Positions 11,708 to 23,487 of a stretch of 64,000 nt of DNA are shown piece by piece. A model generated the notes under the pieces. The model saw only the letters and a list, made by a program, of their open reading frames with translations. It was not told the origin of the DNA and made no database searches. The position numbers and the translations under genes are program-made. The stretch is from Trichaptum fuscoviolaceum (lineage: Eukaryota > Basidiomycota > Agaricomycetes > Hymenochaetales > Trichaptaceae). The stretch lies in contig CAJSYZ010000004.1 in NCBI GenBank assembly GCA_910574455.1, positions 1,550,001-1,614,000 on the forward strand, written 5' to 3'. How positions within the stretch are numbered: the first letter of the stretch is position 1; each line of letters begins with the position of its first letter.

Positions 11708-13499
11708 TTAATCTTCTCTCAAAGAATTTCTAAGCAAATCTCTGACTTTTCCCTCAAATATCCCAAGGGCATACGTCCTATCCTCGTCAGCATCAGTAGT
11801 CCACGCCCACTCCCACTCAGCAGCTAGTACGGCGCCCGTCTCCCATAGCTTCCTCACAGCACAATCGTCTGTTTCCCCTTGTTCCTTCAGATGCACTCCA
11901 CTTAGGGAGTACAGATGGGCAAGATCCGTATCTGTGAAGGTCGGAGTCAAGAAATCATATACCTGTCGGGCATTGCGCGAGAACCGTTGGACGTCGGTCC
12001 CGCGAGGTCGGCGTATTTGATCATAGACACTCAGTGCAGTTGAGAGAGTATCTTTATTGGTGTTGTTGTCAGCAAGGAGAGAGGCAAGAATATACGCATC
12101 CTCGATTGCCTGTCCTGCACCGGAGCCTTGGTGCGGAAGCATTGCATGTGCCTAGATGAGCTTTGTGAATGTTACAGTATTTACAGTATATTGAATTACG
12201 ACATTTATGAACTCACTGCATCACCGAGCAGTGCAACACGATCGTACACATATTGTGGCAGAGGTCTGACTGTCTGGATGGCCCAACGAACAGGTTTCTC
12301 GACACACTACAGATAGTGATTAGTGTATGAGGGAGGTAATCCAGCTTGACACGAACCTGCACGAGTTGTTGAACAGCGTCCTCCCAGCCAACAAAGTATT
12401 CCGATAGTTCTTCCTGTGTACTCTCCTGCATAATTTTCCCCTCATATGCCGACCCTTCCTTTTCCGGAAGAGTACAGAAGCCCACGAAGTTAATCACCTT
12501 TGTGTGTGATATGGGGTAGGCGACGATATGCCTACACTTTCCCATGTACTATAATACACAGAGTTCAGCGAACATAGAACGGGAGTAGCGGCGGTATGGA
12601 AGACTGCTTACTGACCGATTGAAGTGTAGACAAGGCACCATGGTCCGGATTTATAGCAATCAGCCGCTCAAACGGTACGAGCGCTCGGTATGCGATTGAA
12701 CCTGACCAGACCGGATCTATGGACATTCTAAGTTGAGCAGCTCTCTTCAGGCTCTGCACACCCCCTTCTGCCACAGCGTCCAATGCAGCTCGTTCCAGCA
12801 TAGTGTGGCGCGTAGCAGAATGAATTCCATCAGCTCCAACAAGCACGTCGCAAGTGGCTGTCGAGCCATCTGAAAACTGGAGCGTGACTGGGGAGCCGGG
12901 CGACGAGGAGCAGTACGAGACCAATCTCTTGGAGAAGTGTGATGTGACGATCTCTGGATCAAGCTGGTCTGCGAGACAACGCTGAAAGACGGCGCGATGA
13001 AAGCGCAGAAGTCCCGCTGTCACAAAAAAAGAATCAACCTTACGGCACAGTGTGCTAAATAGGTGGGCTTACGGTTGACTTCGATCTCATAGAACAACAA
13101 TCCATTTGGTTGATCCGATTTGTGTAGTTGCATAACATATCCTAATTCACAGGTGAGAGTCTACTTCGAGTGAAATTTGGTATAAGATTTTCACCTGGAG
13201 GATCACCTTCTTCTGGAATATTATCTAGCTTCCTCAGGCTTTTGTCGATCCCCAGAGCTTTCATGATAGACCAAGGTCGTCGAAACATACCTACCCCGGC
13301 GCCGACTTCGGTGAACTCCTTCACTGCCTCATAAAGGTCGACGTGGATGTCCCTCCTTTCTGTCGCCAGGCGTGCAACCGCTATGGCAGTTGTTAGGCCG
13401 CCTATACCCCCGCCGCTGGATTGAAAGATCAGTTTATTATTAGTTTATATAGGTAAAATTGAAGTACCAAATTGCGACTACGATCTTCGGAGAGGCCAT
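11708..13499 (-). CDS. FAD-dependent monooxygenase (salicylate-hydroxylase-like)
   Basis: The model is complement(join(11708..12151,12217..12306,12357..12548,12616..13016,13073..13141,13195..13415,13468..13499)), seven exons, 482 aa, every phase consistent. The N-terminus MASPKIVVAI leads across intron 1 into the dinucleotide-binding turn GGGIGGLTTAIAVARL. The middle has GADGIHSATR, the DG motif of class A flavin hydroxylases, and the C-terminal part has RVALLGDAAHAMLPHQG, the GD motif that contacts the FAD ribityl chain. All three hallmark motifs are present, so it should hydroxylate an aromatic or similar substrate using NAD(P)H and O2. The substrate is not predictable. There is no signal peptide, and nothing nearby suggests a gene cluster. 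Confidence 0.85.
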
Positions 13500-13988
13500 A
13501 TTGTCCAACTTGAAGAGGCTAAATATCCGAGAATGAGTATGGTCGATACAGTAGCCAGTGAGCCTTGAGTGACGAGGTTAGGACGCTATACAGAGTTGTG
13601 ATGGGTGAGTGGGAGATGCGAGGTTGAGGCAGCTTCTTGATATAAGCTCTAATGCTCGAGCTGCTGTTGGTGAGAAAGTTCGGCTGCAAAGCGACTTCAA
13701 GTTCGGTCGTGGGGCGGCATCATTGTCATATATTGGTAAACATCGACTCAAGGTCAATCGCATTTGCGAGATATACCTGGATTAACCGAATTCCTCGTAT
13801 CTGCAGATGACGCCTCAGAAATGACATCACTAGTGATGGAACTCGGAGTCTCGAAGCACCCGCTAGAAGGGAATTCGCTGTACCAACTGAGATAAATTGG
13901 CTGGAGTATACATAAACTTCCTTACACTAATTTTAACAGCGCGGAGCCCTGAGTCGACATCTCGACTACGCAGATCGAAGTCAGTTTA

Positions 13989-15257
13989 CTAGGGCAGCTT
14001 ATCAATCTCAAAGTAACCCTTCTTGAAAGCTAGATAAAAGCAAATCAGTATCAATGATATTCTTATAACGTAGAATGTAGGTGGACTATTGAACCCACCA
14101 CCCGGCCATAACGAGGCTGCATACATCACGCATGTGATCGGTACAAGATCTTTATCAGTAGAAGCATCAGCTGTGGGGGATGGAACGACGCCTACAGACT
14201 CCCACGCAGCTATCGTCTTCCTCGCAAGCGCACAAAAATCTACGTGTATTTGGGAGTCCCGTCGCCTCCGAGTAATTTCGTCTGGTGGATGGGATGGTGA
14301 AGCCGAACTTTCTCCTGACATTAGATTGCATTGGTTGAGGCACTTAATGCCCAAAACAGTGCCAAACTCCCGAAAGGCGAGGCGATAGCGAAGTGGCAGA
14401 TCAAAGTAGTCGTCCGCGGTGGATAGTAAGCGGAGGCAGTGGGAAGCTTTTTGAGATAGCGTCGTCGCCCATCCTTCCTCGTCCGACAACCAGTGTGCTG
14501 TCCAGAGCGTCATGCCGAGATCCAAAGGATCGTTTGAGGTATAGCGAGGGATTTTCTCAACAAGGATCTTCTGGTAGTCTCTAATCTCCTCATGCAGGAT
14601 GCTTTCATCTCCAGCGGTTTTTTGCAGGAGCTTGAACACAGCGAATCCATCAACTGGATCGAGATTGCCGGAGGTTGAAACCAATGGGTGCGAAAGATCA
14701 ATGGAGACCTTCCAGTACATCCGTGGCATCTGCGACTCTCGGTCCACAACGAAAGCGGGGTGAATGGCACGCGCTAAAGAGATTGCCAGATCATTATACG
14801 AATGATCTTGAGACGCCAATGATAGCCTGTTCAGGGCAAACATCCATAAAGTAAGGTAATGATGGTATTGCCCATCACCATCGCCGTCCGAGGAGTCTTC
14901 GTCGTCGACCTTCCCAATCCTCAACCCTCCCTTGAGTGGCTCGGACTCCGTAGCACTAGGAAGATGCGCAGAGCCATCCCTGGTTTTGCCATTGATGCCG
15001 TGTACCGCATCAACCAAACGCTTAGCAAACACAAGATATTTTGCGTCGGATGTTGCTGAATGTAGTGTAATGAAGTTGACGACACCAAAAGCGTCTGTCC
15101 AAAGATACCTGCCTCTATGTGCTCCCGGCATTGAAGGAGGCAGCCAGCTGTGTACGTCTGTGTCCACGATGGATTGTAGTGGACCATACACCGTCTCCAT
15201 CGCGCTGAGGAACTTGTTGAGAACGGATTGTGGCATGGGGTCCGCCGTGAGAGCCAT
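13989..15257 (-). CDS. Conserved protein of unknown function, probably alpha/alpha-barrel-like
   Basis: A single open exon of 422 aa. It carries motifs I associate with a widespread but poorly characterised fungal family: GRYLWTDAFGVVNFITL, GGLRIGK and GQYHHYLTLWMFALNR. It is rich in Trp, His and Tyr, which suggests a six-hairpin glycosidase-like fold, but no catalytic residues can be named. The last 40 residues contain a hydrophobic stretch (ISLILICFYLAF) after PGGGFNSPP; this may be a tail anchor or a badly placed C-terminus. The start ATG at 15,257 is the first in frame. Confidence 0.6.
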   Translation of the reverse strand: MALTADPMPQSVLNKFLSAMETVYGPLQSIVDTDVHSWLPPSMPGAHRGRYLWTDAFGVVNFITLHSATSDAKYLVFAKRLVDAVHGINGKTRDGSAHLPSATESEPLKGGLRIGKVDDEDSSDGDGDGQYHHYLTLWMFALNRLSLASQDHSYNDLAISLARAIHPAFVVDRESQMPRMYWKVSIDLSHPLVSTSGNLDPVDGFAVFKLLQKTAGDESILHEEIRDYQKILVEKIPRYTSNDPLDLGMTLWTAHWLSDEEGWATTLSQKASHCLRLLSTADDYFDLPLRYRLAFREFGTVLGIKCLNQCNLMSGESSASPSHPPDEITRRRRDSQIHVDFCALARKTIAAWESVGVVPSPTADASTDKDLVPITCVMYAASLWPGGGFNSPPTFYVIRISLILICFYLAFKKGYFEIDKLP

Positions 15258-16132
15258 GATGCTTCTGAATTGTTACTGTAAATACTAAAGTCCTCCGGAG
15301 CGAGCACGAAATCAAAAGCGACTGTAGTACGAGATGCTGGGTAAGGACAGAGATCAAGCTGAAAAGCTTCCCTCCACTAATATCCTTGACGTCATCATTT
15401 GACCTAACCATGACTTGATTCGGCCTAAAGTCGACTTTGGCTGTTAGTAACGGAGCAAAGTAATTTAGTAAGGATGTTCGAATATTCTTCTTTTCTTGAC
15501 TCACGTTGAACATGGCAGTGTTGAACAATGGTGAAGCCACTTGGAGAGCTGATGCTGGCGGAAGCCTGAGAAAGCTACTCCGAGTCATAGCATCGCTATT
15601 AGTACTAAATACGTTACATTTTGGATTGAACTTCATGTTGATGTCAACACTGCCACTAGTATCTATCGCCTCTCCACTGATCCTTGGCATCAGAATATTT
15701 GTGCCACATACTATCGGCTTCTGCGGTACTCCTCAACTTCAACGCTGGCCTATTCTGAAGTACGACGATCTATTCGTACCTTTGAGACGATGCTCTCAGT
15801 GGCTTGAGGCTTGTAACTGTTCTTTCCCCAACTTGAAGCTAGACTGCGAGAGCAACTCGGAAGAGGAGTCCCAGATTCGAGGCCAGGTACTGCGCGGTAG
15901 CACGGTAATCTGTATGTTATAACCTAGATGCCCGCACGGGGGCACTTCACCGCTTTCTCAGAACACATGCACATTCACACCACATGCTCAGCAAGAGCAA
16001 CGGGATCAAACCGCGACAATGTATTCATTTCGCTTGTATTGTCTCGCCTTGCACAGCCGATGTGGGGCTGAATGCTCGGTATATAAATGTGCAGGCTTCG
16101 CTCTTCGTTTGCAACTACTTTCATGATCCACA
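15258..16132. other. Intergenic DNA
   Basis: Long frames on both strands here overlap each other and lack family features, so I read them as chance openings. The region contains the 5' flanks of the - strand gene at 15,257 and the + strand gene at 16,133. Confidence 0.35.
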
Positions 16133-16542
16133 ATGCATAACAACTCACGCATCACTCTACTTCCGCTACTTTCCTCCCTCTTTTTTCTGATCGAGGGAAC
16201 AATGGCACAGTTTGACGAACCCGGTCCCAGCTCCTCTGACGATTTCGACAAGGCTAAGGGACTCGCGACTGGTGTAATTATCGCGATTATCGTCGGTGAG
16301 TTCAGATCAAGTGCTTTGTGTCGGCCTGAACTTAAGCTTGCTTTGAAGGTATAATAGCTGCTATCGTTATTAAGATCATCATTGTCGTCTTAGTATACAG
16401 GCATGTCCAAGAGCGTCATCGACAACGACAAGTCTACATCGTGAATGCACCTTATGGGAACACACAGAGTATCCCTCCGCCGCCGTACGGAAACCAACCA
16501 GTCATCCCAATGGTAACACGAGGAAACGGGGATACCTTTTAG
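16133..16542 (+). CDS. Small single-pass membrane protein with Pro-rich tail
   Basis: The model is join(16133..16295,16358..16542), 115 aa, with a 62-nt intron (GTGAGT...ATAATAG) in consistent phase. A signal peptide (about residues 1-25, ending near GTMAQ) is followed by an acidic Ser/Asp stretch and a long Ile/Val transmembrane helix that spans the splice junction (ATGVIIAIIVAAIVIKIIIV). The tail is basic, then tyrosine- and proline-rich (PPPPYGNQP). The PPPY element is a typical WW-domain ligand, as seen in adaptors of ubiquitin ligases; that function is inference. Confidence 0.55.
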
Positions 16543-16740
16543 CATCAGATGAGAAATGGTGACCGTGTTGTATGAATGTACCACGTCGCCGGAATGGTCT
16601 AGTTTGACATTTTATGGTAACACGATGTGTAAGTTGCATTAACATTTCTTTATGTGGCTGCGATTTACATCAATTCAACTCAGTGCATTCGCTTTCGAAG
16701 ATTATAACTGCTCCCCGCCACAAGCACTCGTATAAAGAAG

Positions 16741-18824
16741 TCAACGTTTACCTGAGAAGCACGGGAGCCATTCATCGAGCGCGAGTTGGAACAGGCCCAG
16801 GCCGGCGTAGAACGGCTCAGGAGACACAGGACTATAGAAGCCGACGGTCTTGAAGTCGGTATGGTTAGAATCAGGGGTGACGAGCACCCGCATGTCGGAT
16901 ACATGCACCATATTGTCATAGGTTATCCCGAAGAATGATGGGAACTCAGGAGCGGAGTTGCACCTTCAATATATTAGTTCGGTTAGATAGCCAAGTTATC
17001 CTTTCAACCTTACTTTGGAATAGCGAGAGAAGGCAGCCTATGGGGTGAGTTCGCCTCAATTGATGCCAGGCCCATCGTTCTCCAAGGATCAACTACGGAA
17101 CGAAAGGCATAAGCTGAAAAGCAATAGTCGTATATACCTATGCCTCACATTCGCCATTTGCAAACAGTACGTTTGAAGGAGTCATAGACCAGCCACCATA
17201 CTTGTTCACATGATCCACAGCAGGGGATGGAGGGAGGCCTTCAGGAAAGACTTCGTTACATTCTGATTGGAAGAGTTCCAATGAACGGAACGAAGTTTCA
17301 ATCGATAATGGATTATTTGGGTCACCGCGTTGATAAAAGCCTGATAAGAACGATAAAACATCTACGAGAAACTCAACGATAAGCCAGAGAACTTACCATA
17401 TTCAGAACAGTACTGCCACATCCAGGACATATCCTGTACTGGATCGTCCGGGTCTCCCGGAATCGAATCATAGTCGAGTTCTGCTAAAGCAGCCGTGAAG
17501 GCCTCAAACGCTGCCTGGACACCATGGATAGATACTATTCCTCCTTCTAAGGCATCAGACGTGAAGTTGCGCGTCTCCAATAAATTGCAAAACGGAAGCA
17601 GAGATGCGTTAAACCCGTAATACTAATCAAACTAATCAGCCATAGGAGCACAATAACAACGATGTTCGAATGCGAACCTGATAGAAATCGAGTGGATCCA
17701 TCAGGATACTAGCGGCCTGGAGGTTAGATATATTGGCCGCTTGCTCTCTTGTCAAGTTCTGTGCCAGAGTCGTATTCCCTCCCTTACCGCTCAAACGAGC
17801 AAACTCTAGACCGAACTTAATGTCCGTCTTCAACGTAGTATTAGTGCTATTCAAGGACTCATCAACGTATTTCGTGACGGCGACCCAGTCAGCTGAGCAG
17901 TTTCGAGTAAGGGAGCGTTCGGCGGCCTTGTAGTACGAAGACATATCCACCTGGGATTGCACAGGCGCAGAAGACGCCCATGCAGCGAAAATGACCTCCG
18001 GGTTTCTGACTCGCATATGTGCTCCCCGGACGCCTGGATAGGACCCTCCGAGCCAAACCCAAGGCACGACAGATGGATGCAGAGCCGGACGATTCAGCGA
18101 CGCCTTGACGGGGAACGAGTTTGCGAAGAAAACTACGTCCTGGAGCGCTTGTTCTGTAGTAAGGAATTTCCACTGGTCTGCTGTGGTATTGGCCTGAAGT
18201 TTTTTTTTTATAGCAAATTAGGCTCTTGCACAAAGTCCATAATTATAGTTCACGGACATTGACAGGAAATGGTAAGGAATCGCCATAAAACCGATGCTCC
18301 CAGAGGATTGCCATTCCATTGTACCTCTTCGCTAGACGCATAATCGCGGAAAAGCCATGATACTCCTGTGAGATAGTTAACAATATATTTTGATCCTATT
18401 TAACCCGCTTACCTGGAGATAGTAAGGGAGCAAAGGTTCAGCGTTTTGCTCGCCTGAATCGAATACTACGGGAATCATATATAGTAGATATTTTAAAGAA
18501 GAGGAGAACATACGCACTGAATACTGGCCCTCCAGGCTTGTAGTAGGTATTATTCATCCAGTACCTATTTCTAAAAGTTGCGTTGGAAGTAGTGAAATGG
18601 TCAAGAGGCATCTACACAGATCCGCCTTCGTGAGCGACAATTGATTAACTAATATAAAGGTGATCACTGACATCGATAAATAATGCACTATTGATCGCTT
18701 CAGGACCTTGTACAACTCGAGGAAAATGTTCTTGAGGTCGAAATCTTGGAAACCGCGTTCTAGCGACTGTTGCAGTCACGAATAAGAGCAGCAGAAAGAT
18801 ATCGCGAAAGCGCGGGGAGGCCAT
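16741..18824 (-). CDS. Serine carboxypeptidase S28 (prolyl carboxypeptidase / tripeptidyl peptidase type)
   Basis: The model is complement(join(16741..16963,17014..17092,17149..17340,17397..17622,17678..18193,18264..18365,18413..18465,18518..18611,18672..18824)), nine exons, 545 aa. An N-terminal secretion signal (MASPRFRDIFLLLLFVTATV) precedes the catalytic domain. The nucleophile is in WVWLGGSYPG (Ser about 185). NGEFDPW holds the catalytic Asp and VHVSDMR the catalytic His; both are created only after splicing, which supports the model. Other family landmarks are FDSGEQN, WEHRFYG and WASSAPVQ. Several NxT/S sites fit a glycoprotein. S28 enzymes remove residues after proline at acid pH; secretion for nutrient peptide use is the likely role. 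Confidence 0.9.
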
Positions 18825-19216
18825 TGGGATCGATAAAGAAGCTTAGACTTCAGAGAGAATAGCCCTTTATTATGTATGACATCTCCAATTTATATGCCAG
18901 ACAAGTAGATAAGACCAGCAGAAGAAGGTAGGACATGTGGCCTATCGGTTGCATGTGCAAGAATCAAGAGAAGACCGTCAGACGTCACAGGACACCCGAG
19001 AATAATTAACACCTTTGTTGCAGATTTACAAAGTCTCTTGCGGGCCGTAGTTGCTTCTGCACTGTACAATCGTAGTAGTAGAGGAAAAGTTAACCAAAAG
19101 CAAGAGTTGAAGTACGAGCGCTTGCAGCCTGAGAACTTGAAAAGGAAATTGTTTCTCGACTCTTCTAGTTCGTCTTCAAGTCTCGAGCTTTGAAACACAT
19201 AGCACTGTTCTCGACG

Positions 19217-21233
19217 ATGACGGCGAAAAAGAACAAGTCAGCGAAGAAGAAAGCAGCCCAGAAAGCAGCGTCGTCGGGCCCAGCTTCAGCGGAAGTTGAC
19301 CATATCGCGTCGGGAAGTAAAAGTGAAAGGTGCGTGACTGTAACAACTTGTGTCAATTGCCCTGTACTTGTTTACGCCATATCGCTTCTTCAGTAGTACA
19401 CCCATGGATGTTGAATCAACCCCAGTAACAGAAGAGGGTACTTCGAATGTGGAAGTGCCTCCGAAATCATCAACTTTGGGGGAAGAGCACGCTGAGGAAA
19501 TGATTGACCAGAGTGTTCGCGCGGAGCAATTAAAGGAGGAGGGCAATGCTGCGTTCCGAGAGAAAAGATTTGGTACAGCTATAGACCTGTACTCGCAAGC
19601 TATAGGTCCGTTATGTATGACTTGCTTTGTGCTTTTAATGATGTCTGACTTTATTTAAATGTATAAAGACCTGAGACCCTCCGAACCCACATATCTCACT
19701 AACCGCGCGGCGTCGTACATGGCTTTGAAGCGCTTCAAGCCCGCGCTTGCGGACTGTCAGCAGGCTGCAGCGTTGCAAGCAAGCAACCCATCACCTAAAA
19801 CCCTCGTTCGTCTTGCCCGTTGCCAACTTTCCCTGGGCTCTCCAAACCCTGCGTTGTCAGTGCTTCGTCAAGCCCTCGCAGTAGATCCAGCCAACGCAGC
19901 CGCGAAGCAGCTTCAAGTCAAGGTTCTTGAGCTTGAAGCACACCTAAGGGAATTTGAGAGGGCCCGGACACAGAAGAGGTGGTCGTTGGCAAGACTTGCT
20001 CTCGACAAGTGCTTACAATCGATTGACGGTGAAGCGGGTGATGTTCCCTCGGAATGGAGGTGTTGGCAAATAGAGATTGAACTTGCTCGGGGAGACTTCG
20101 ACGCGGCCAACGTCACAGCACAGTGCGTAGTTCGCCACCTTCAACTTGTCCGCAATGTCTCTAACGTCTTGACAGCGATGCTTTGCGGTTGGACTCGAAC
20201 TCTGCTGATGTCCTGGCTCTTCGTGGACTCGTGTTGTTCTTGTCTGCTAATCTATCAGGAGCTCTTCAACATGCTATCTCTGCGCTTCGGTTAGATCCCG
20301 ATAATGCTCGAGCTAAAAGTCTGCGATTGCGTGTTAAAGCGGTTGAACGATTAAAAGAGGAAGGCAATTCGTTCTTCAAACAAGGGAACTGGAAAGATGC
20401 GATTGGGAAATATTCTGAAGCATTAGACGTAAGTAGTCGTGTCTACTTACTCCGGTTGTTGTGTTCATAAGTGTTTCAGGTTGTTGGGGAAAGTGAGGAA
20501 GAAGGTAAAGGCGGTCAAATGCGAGCAACCCTACTATCGAACCGCGCGACTGCTTTAGTGAAGGTCCGCTTCATTCATAACTTTGATTCGACTTGACTTG
20601 ACTCTTTTATAGCTTGATAAACATGACGAAGCTCTTGAGGACATTACAGTCTCCCTTGACCTTTACCCATCGTCGTTCAAAGCACTGCGAACACGTGCCC
20701 GAATCCATATGCATCTGGAGAAGTTCGACGCGGCCATTGCAGACTTCACGACTGCAATAGAGCAAGCGGAAGCGGAGGGCAGTACGGCTGACGAGAGGGC
20801 GCTAAAAGCTGAGCTTAAAAAAGCAGAGGCTGCGTTGAAAAGAAGTAAAACGAAGGACTATTACAAAATTCTTGGTACGCACTTTGAAGCTTCACCATTT
20901 CCTATCGTTGTTCATATGATCATGATAACAGGCGTTGCTCGTGATTGCTCGGTGACAGAAATCAAGAAAGCATATCGTCGAGAAAGTTTAAAACATCATC
21001 CAGATAAAGGAGGCGACGAAGAGAAGTTCAAACTTGTCGTGGAAGCTCATACTGTGCTTTCGGATCCTACCAGGCGACAGAGATATGACTTGGGTGATGA
21101 TGAGGACGGTAGCATGGGTTCGCCGGGTGGCATGGGCGGTTTTGGAGGGATGGACCCTAATGACTTCGCTAATATGTTCATGAACTTTTCTGGTCGAGGA
21201 GGAGGAGGCGGTTTCCATTTCCACCACGGATGA
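19217..21233 (+). CDS. TPR and J-domain co-chaperone (DNAJC7/Tpr2-like)
   Basis: The model is join(19217..19329,19394..19605,19669..20122,20176..20428,20480..20563,20613..20874,20932..21233), 559 aa, all phases consistent. The N-terminus is Lys/Ala-rich and disordered. Tetratricopeptide repeats follow: AEQLKEEGNAAFREKRFGTA, LTNRAASYMALKRF, a central set, and VERLKEEGNSFFKQGNWKDA. The C-terminal J domain starts at KDYYKILG, has the essential HPD (LKHHPDKGGDEEKF) and ends with LSDPTRRQRYDLG. A Gly/Met/Phe-rich tail closes the protein. This architecture links Hsp70 and Hsp90 client transfer in the cytosol. The start ATG at 19,217 gives the only long in-frame first exon. Confidence 0.9.
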
Positions 21234-22020
21234 CCTGTTTGCTTGTGTCAGAACCTTCTTTGTCAAGAAAGAGAGGCTACAGTGACCTCAAGGTACAGGC
21301 CCGGGTGTCTGAATATCTCATTACCGTATATACTGCTACAGCATTATCTATTTGTTTTCTTTACAACCATGTAATCGCTCTAGTGGCGCAGTCTTCACAA
21401 AGTAAAACTAACTTAAATTTGTTATCATGACATGCAGACAATGTGGCACTGCAAGTTCAAGCTGTTGTACGTCCCTTCAGTGTACAATTCAATCTACTGA
21501 TGTACTGATTGCCAGTGTACTTATGGCACTTTTAGATTATGATTGCTCGTACTCAACCCTTAATTATGTATTTCTGGATACCTCCTGATGCACAATTTCC
21601 CTCCAGATGGTCTGCTTCATAGCTGAGCACGGACATCTCAGTCTACATCATAAGCAAAAGCCCTGATGACTCGGAGTTGGCACCGCCACCGCGTACCAGC
21701 CTGACATCTGCGCAGTGTAATGGCACCGTTTCCATTTACCACGTCCGACGACCATGGCAAGAGGACAGCAAATGAGACCCGACTCCGATTTTTACCTCTT
21801 ATCTGCATATACCTGCTTATCCTCAAACATAAATGATACTTAGCTAGCTGACAGGATGCCAACTGTATTCGACTTTGAGACGATCATTGAGAGCAAGTCC
21901 TTCGACTTATTCGCTTGCGCAGGTCTTGCGTACTCCTGCTTCCCTCACTCGAAGGGGAGTGTTTGAGACAAACCTAAAGACATTTGCCCATGAAGAAGAC
22001 ACCTGTAACGGCTTGTCAGC
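21234..22020. other. Intergenic DNA with scattered words
   Basis: Holds the 3' flank of the co-chaperone gene and a word block near 21,660-21,710 (GATGACTCGGAGTTGG). No gene is visible. Confidence 0.4.
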
Positions 22021-22022
22021 GG

Positions 22023-22328
22023 CACCAAGAATTGGCCATGAAGGAGGGCCATGAAGGCCATGAAAAAGGGCCATGAAGGCCATGAAAAAAGGGCCATGAG
22101 CATGGCCCTCGGGATGGAGGGCCGTCGAGGGCCTGAAAGGGTAGGTGCCACCGGGTCCGAGACTCCGAGTGAGTCGGGCCATGAAACCCATTGCAAGAAC
22201 GGCAATTATTTGCATGTCCCGTTCACTGGCATGTCCCTTTCATGTCCCGCATGGCCCTCTTCATGGCCCTATCCCTTTCATGGCCTTCATGGCCCTTTTT
22301 CATGGCCCGCATGTCCCTCTTTCATGGC
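22023..22328. repeat. Inverted arrays of GGCCATGAA units
   Basis: The left arm (about 22,028-22,105) is a tandem of GGCCATGAAGG and GGCCATGAAAAAGG units. The right arm (about 22,230-22,328) is the reverse complement, made of CATGGCCTTCATGGCCCTTTTTCATGG-type units. About 125 nt separate them, including a GACTCCGAGTGAGTC word. The arms can pair into a very long imperfect hairpin. Open frames here are by-products of the repeat. Confidence 0.8.
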
Positions 22329-23487
22329 AAAATCTCGAGGCCGGCTTAGAGGAGTTGCTCACGGCGTTACGACTAGCAACGACTCATTATTACTGCTATG
22401 ACTCGAACGAAGGTATGGTCATAATGAATGTTTCTTTTACATCATCTTCATCATATACGATTCGTTAGACATGATCATAAAGACTATCAAGTGGGTTTGG
22501 GCAGAGAAAACATTGGATCGGTAAAGCAGTCGGTTAAAGAGACGATTGATAGAGCCTGATTCCTCTCTTCGGATCGGACAGAAGTCCTGTTTGAAAAGTC
22601 TGGCAAGAAATTTAAAGAAGGTCCATGAATAAATGTTTCCGCTTGTGCTGATGCCGCGAAGGTATGCGGATCGTTTGAGGCTTGCGGTGGTGACGGCGTT
22701 CTTGGTTCTCTTCGCTGATTTATGTCCATCTAGGGAATGCCTCTCTCTATGCCTCTGTTGATTTCCCAAGGCGTACCCTCCACCTTAGGCTGGCCGCTGC
22801 GCTGCCTTGCGAAGGGAACGAACATACTGTGAAGCCATTCTTTCTTTCCCAATCTATGGGCCCGGTACAGACTAAGCTAAGATCAGTGGTTCTTCGTCCC
22901 TCTACTTATTTATTAGTGTGATAAGCACTAGAGAAAGCTCATCCTGATGGATTTGCATCTAGTGCGATGTCAGGAAAATCTCTTCTTGGCCTCCGTGGGC
23001 GCCTGTCCGAATGACGGCCACCCGCTCCTCATGCAATGCGGAAGCGGACCTGCCCTGCCGTGCGGTACTACTACCACCTCAGCATCAGCTGATTCCCGCG
23101 TATCCACAGGTAAGCGCGAGATCGACAAGTCCAATTTCAGAATAGGGACCACTTCCGTTCACTTCGTGCTCTATTTTCTGTTAAATACCCTCTTGCGAAA
23201 AGCAGTCATTGATTCCACAAAGTTGAGCTGTGGCGCATGCGGATGCAATTTCGCAATGGCAAGAAGAAAGGTGAAGTATTTTCCGAATTTTGTGCTGCCA
23301 GTGGGACAGGATCTTCACAAAACGTTTTAACATTGCGTTGGACATTTCAAATCTGTTGCCTCCGCCATAAAAGCATAAGATCGTAGAAAACATTTCTATG
23401 AATATTGTTCCAATGACAGGGTTACAGTATATGATGTATCATATACTCCTTCCCCTTTGCGTACCGGACATTGATTTCGATCAAGAA
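22329..23487. other. Intergenic DNA with weak frames only
   Basis: Frames at about 22,437-22,770 (-) and 22,947-23,330 (+) are open but show no domain, no splice logic and no family resemblance. I do not call a gene. Confidence 0.35.

Noticed and set aside
15115..15922. Long frames on both strands upstream of the conserved protein at 14.0-15.3 kb
   Set aside because: They overlap each other and the 5' end of the real gene, with no domain or splice support.
22051..22468. Met/Ala/His-rich frames over the GGCCATGAA arrays
   Set aside because: Translation of a repeat; both strands equally open.
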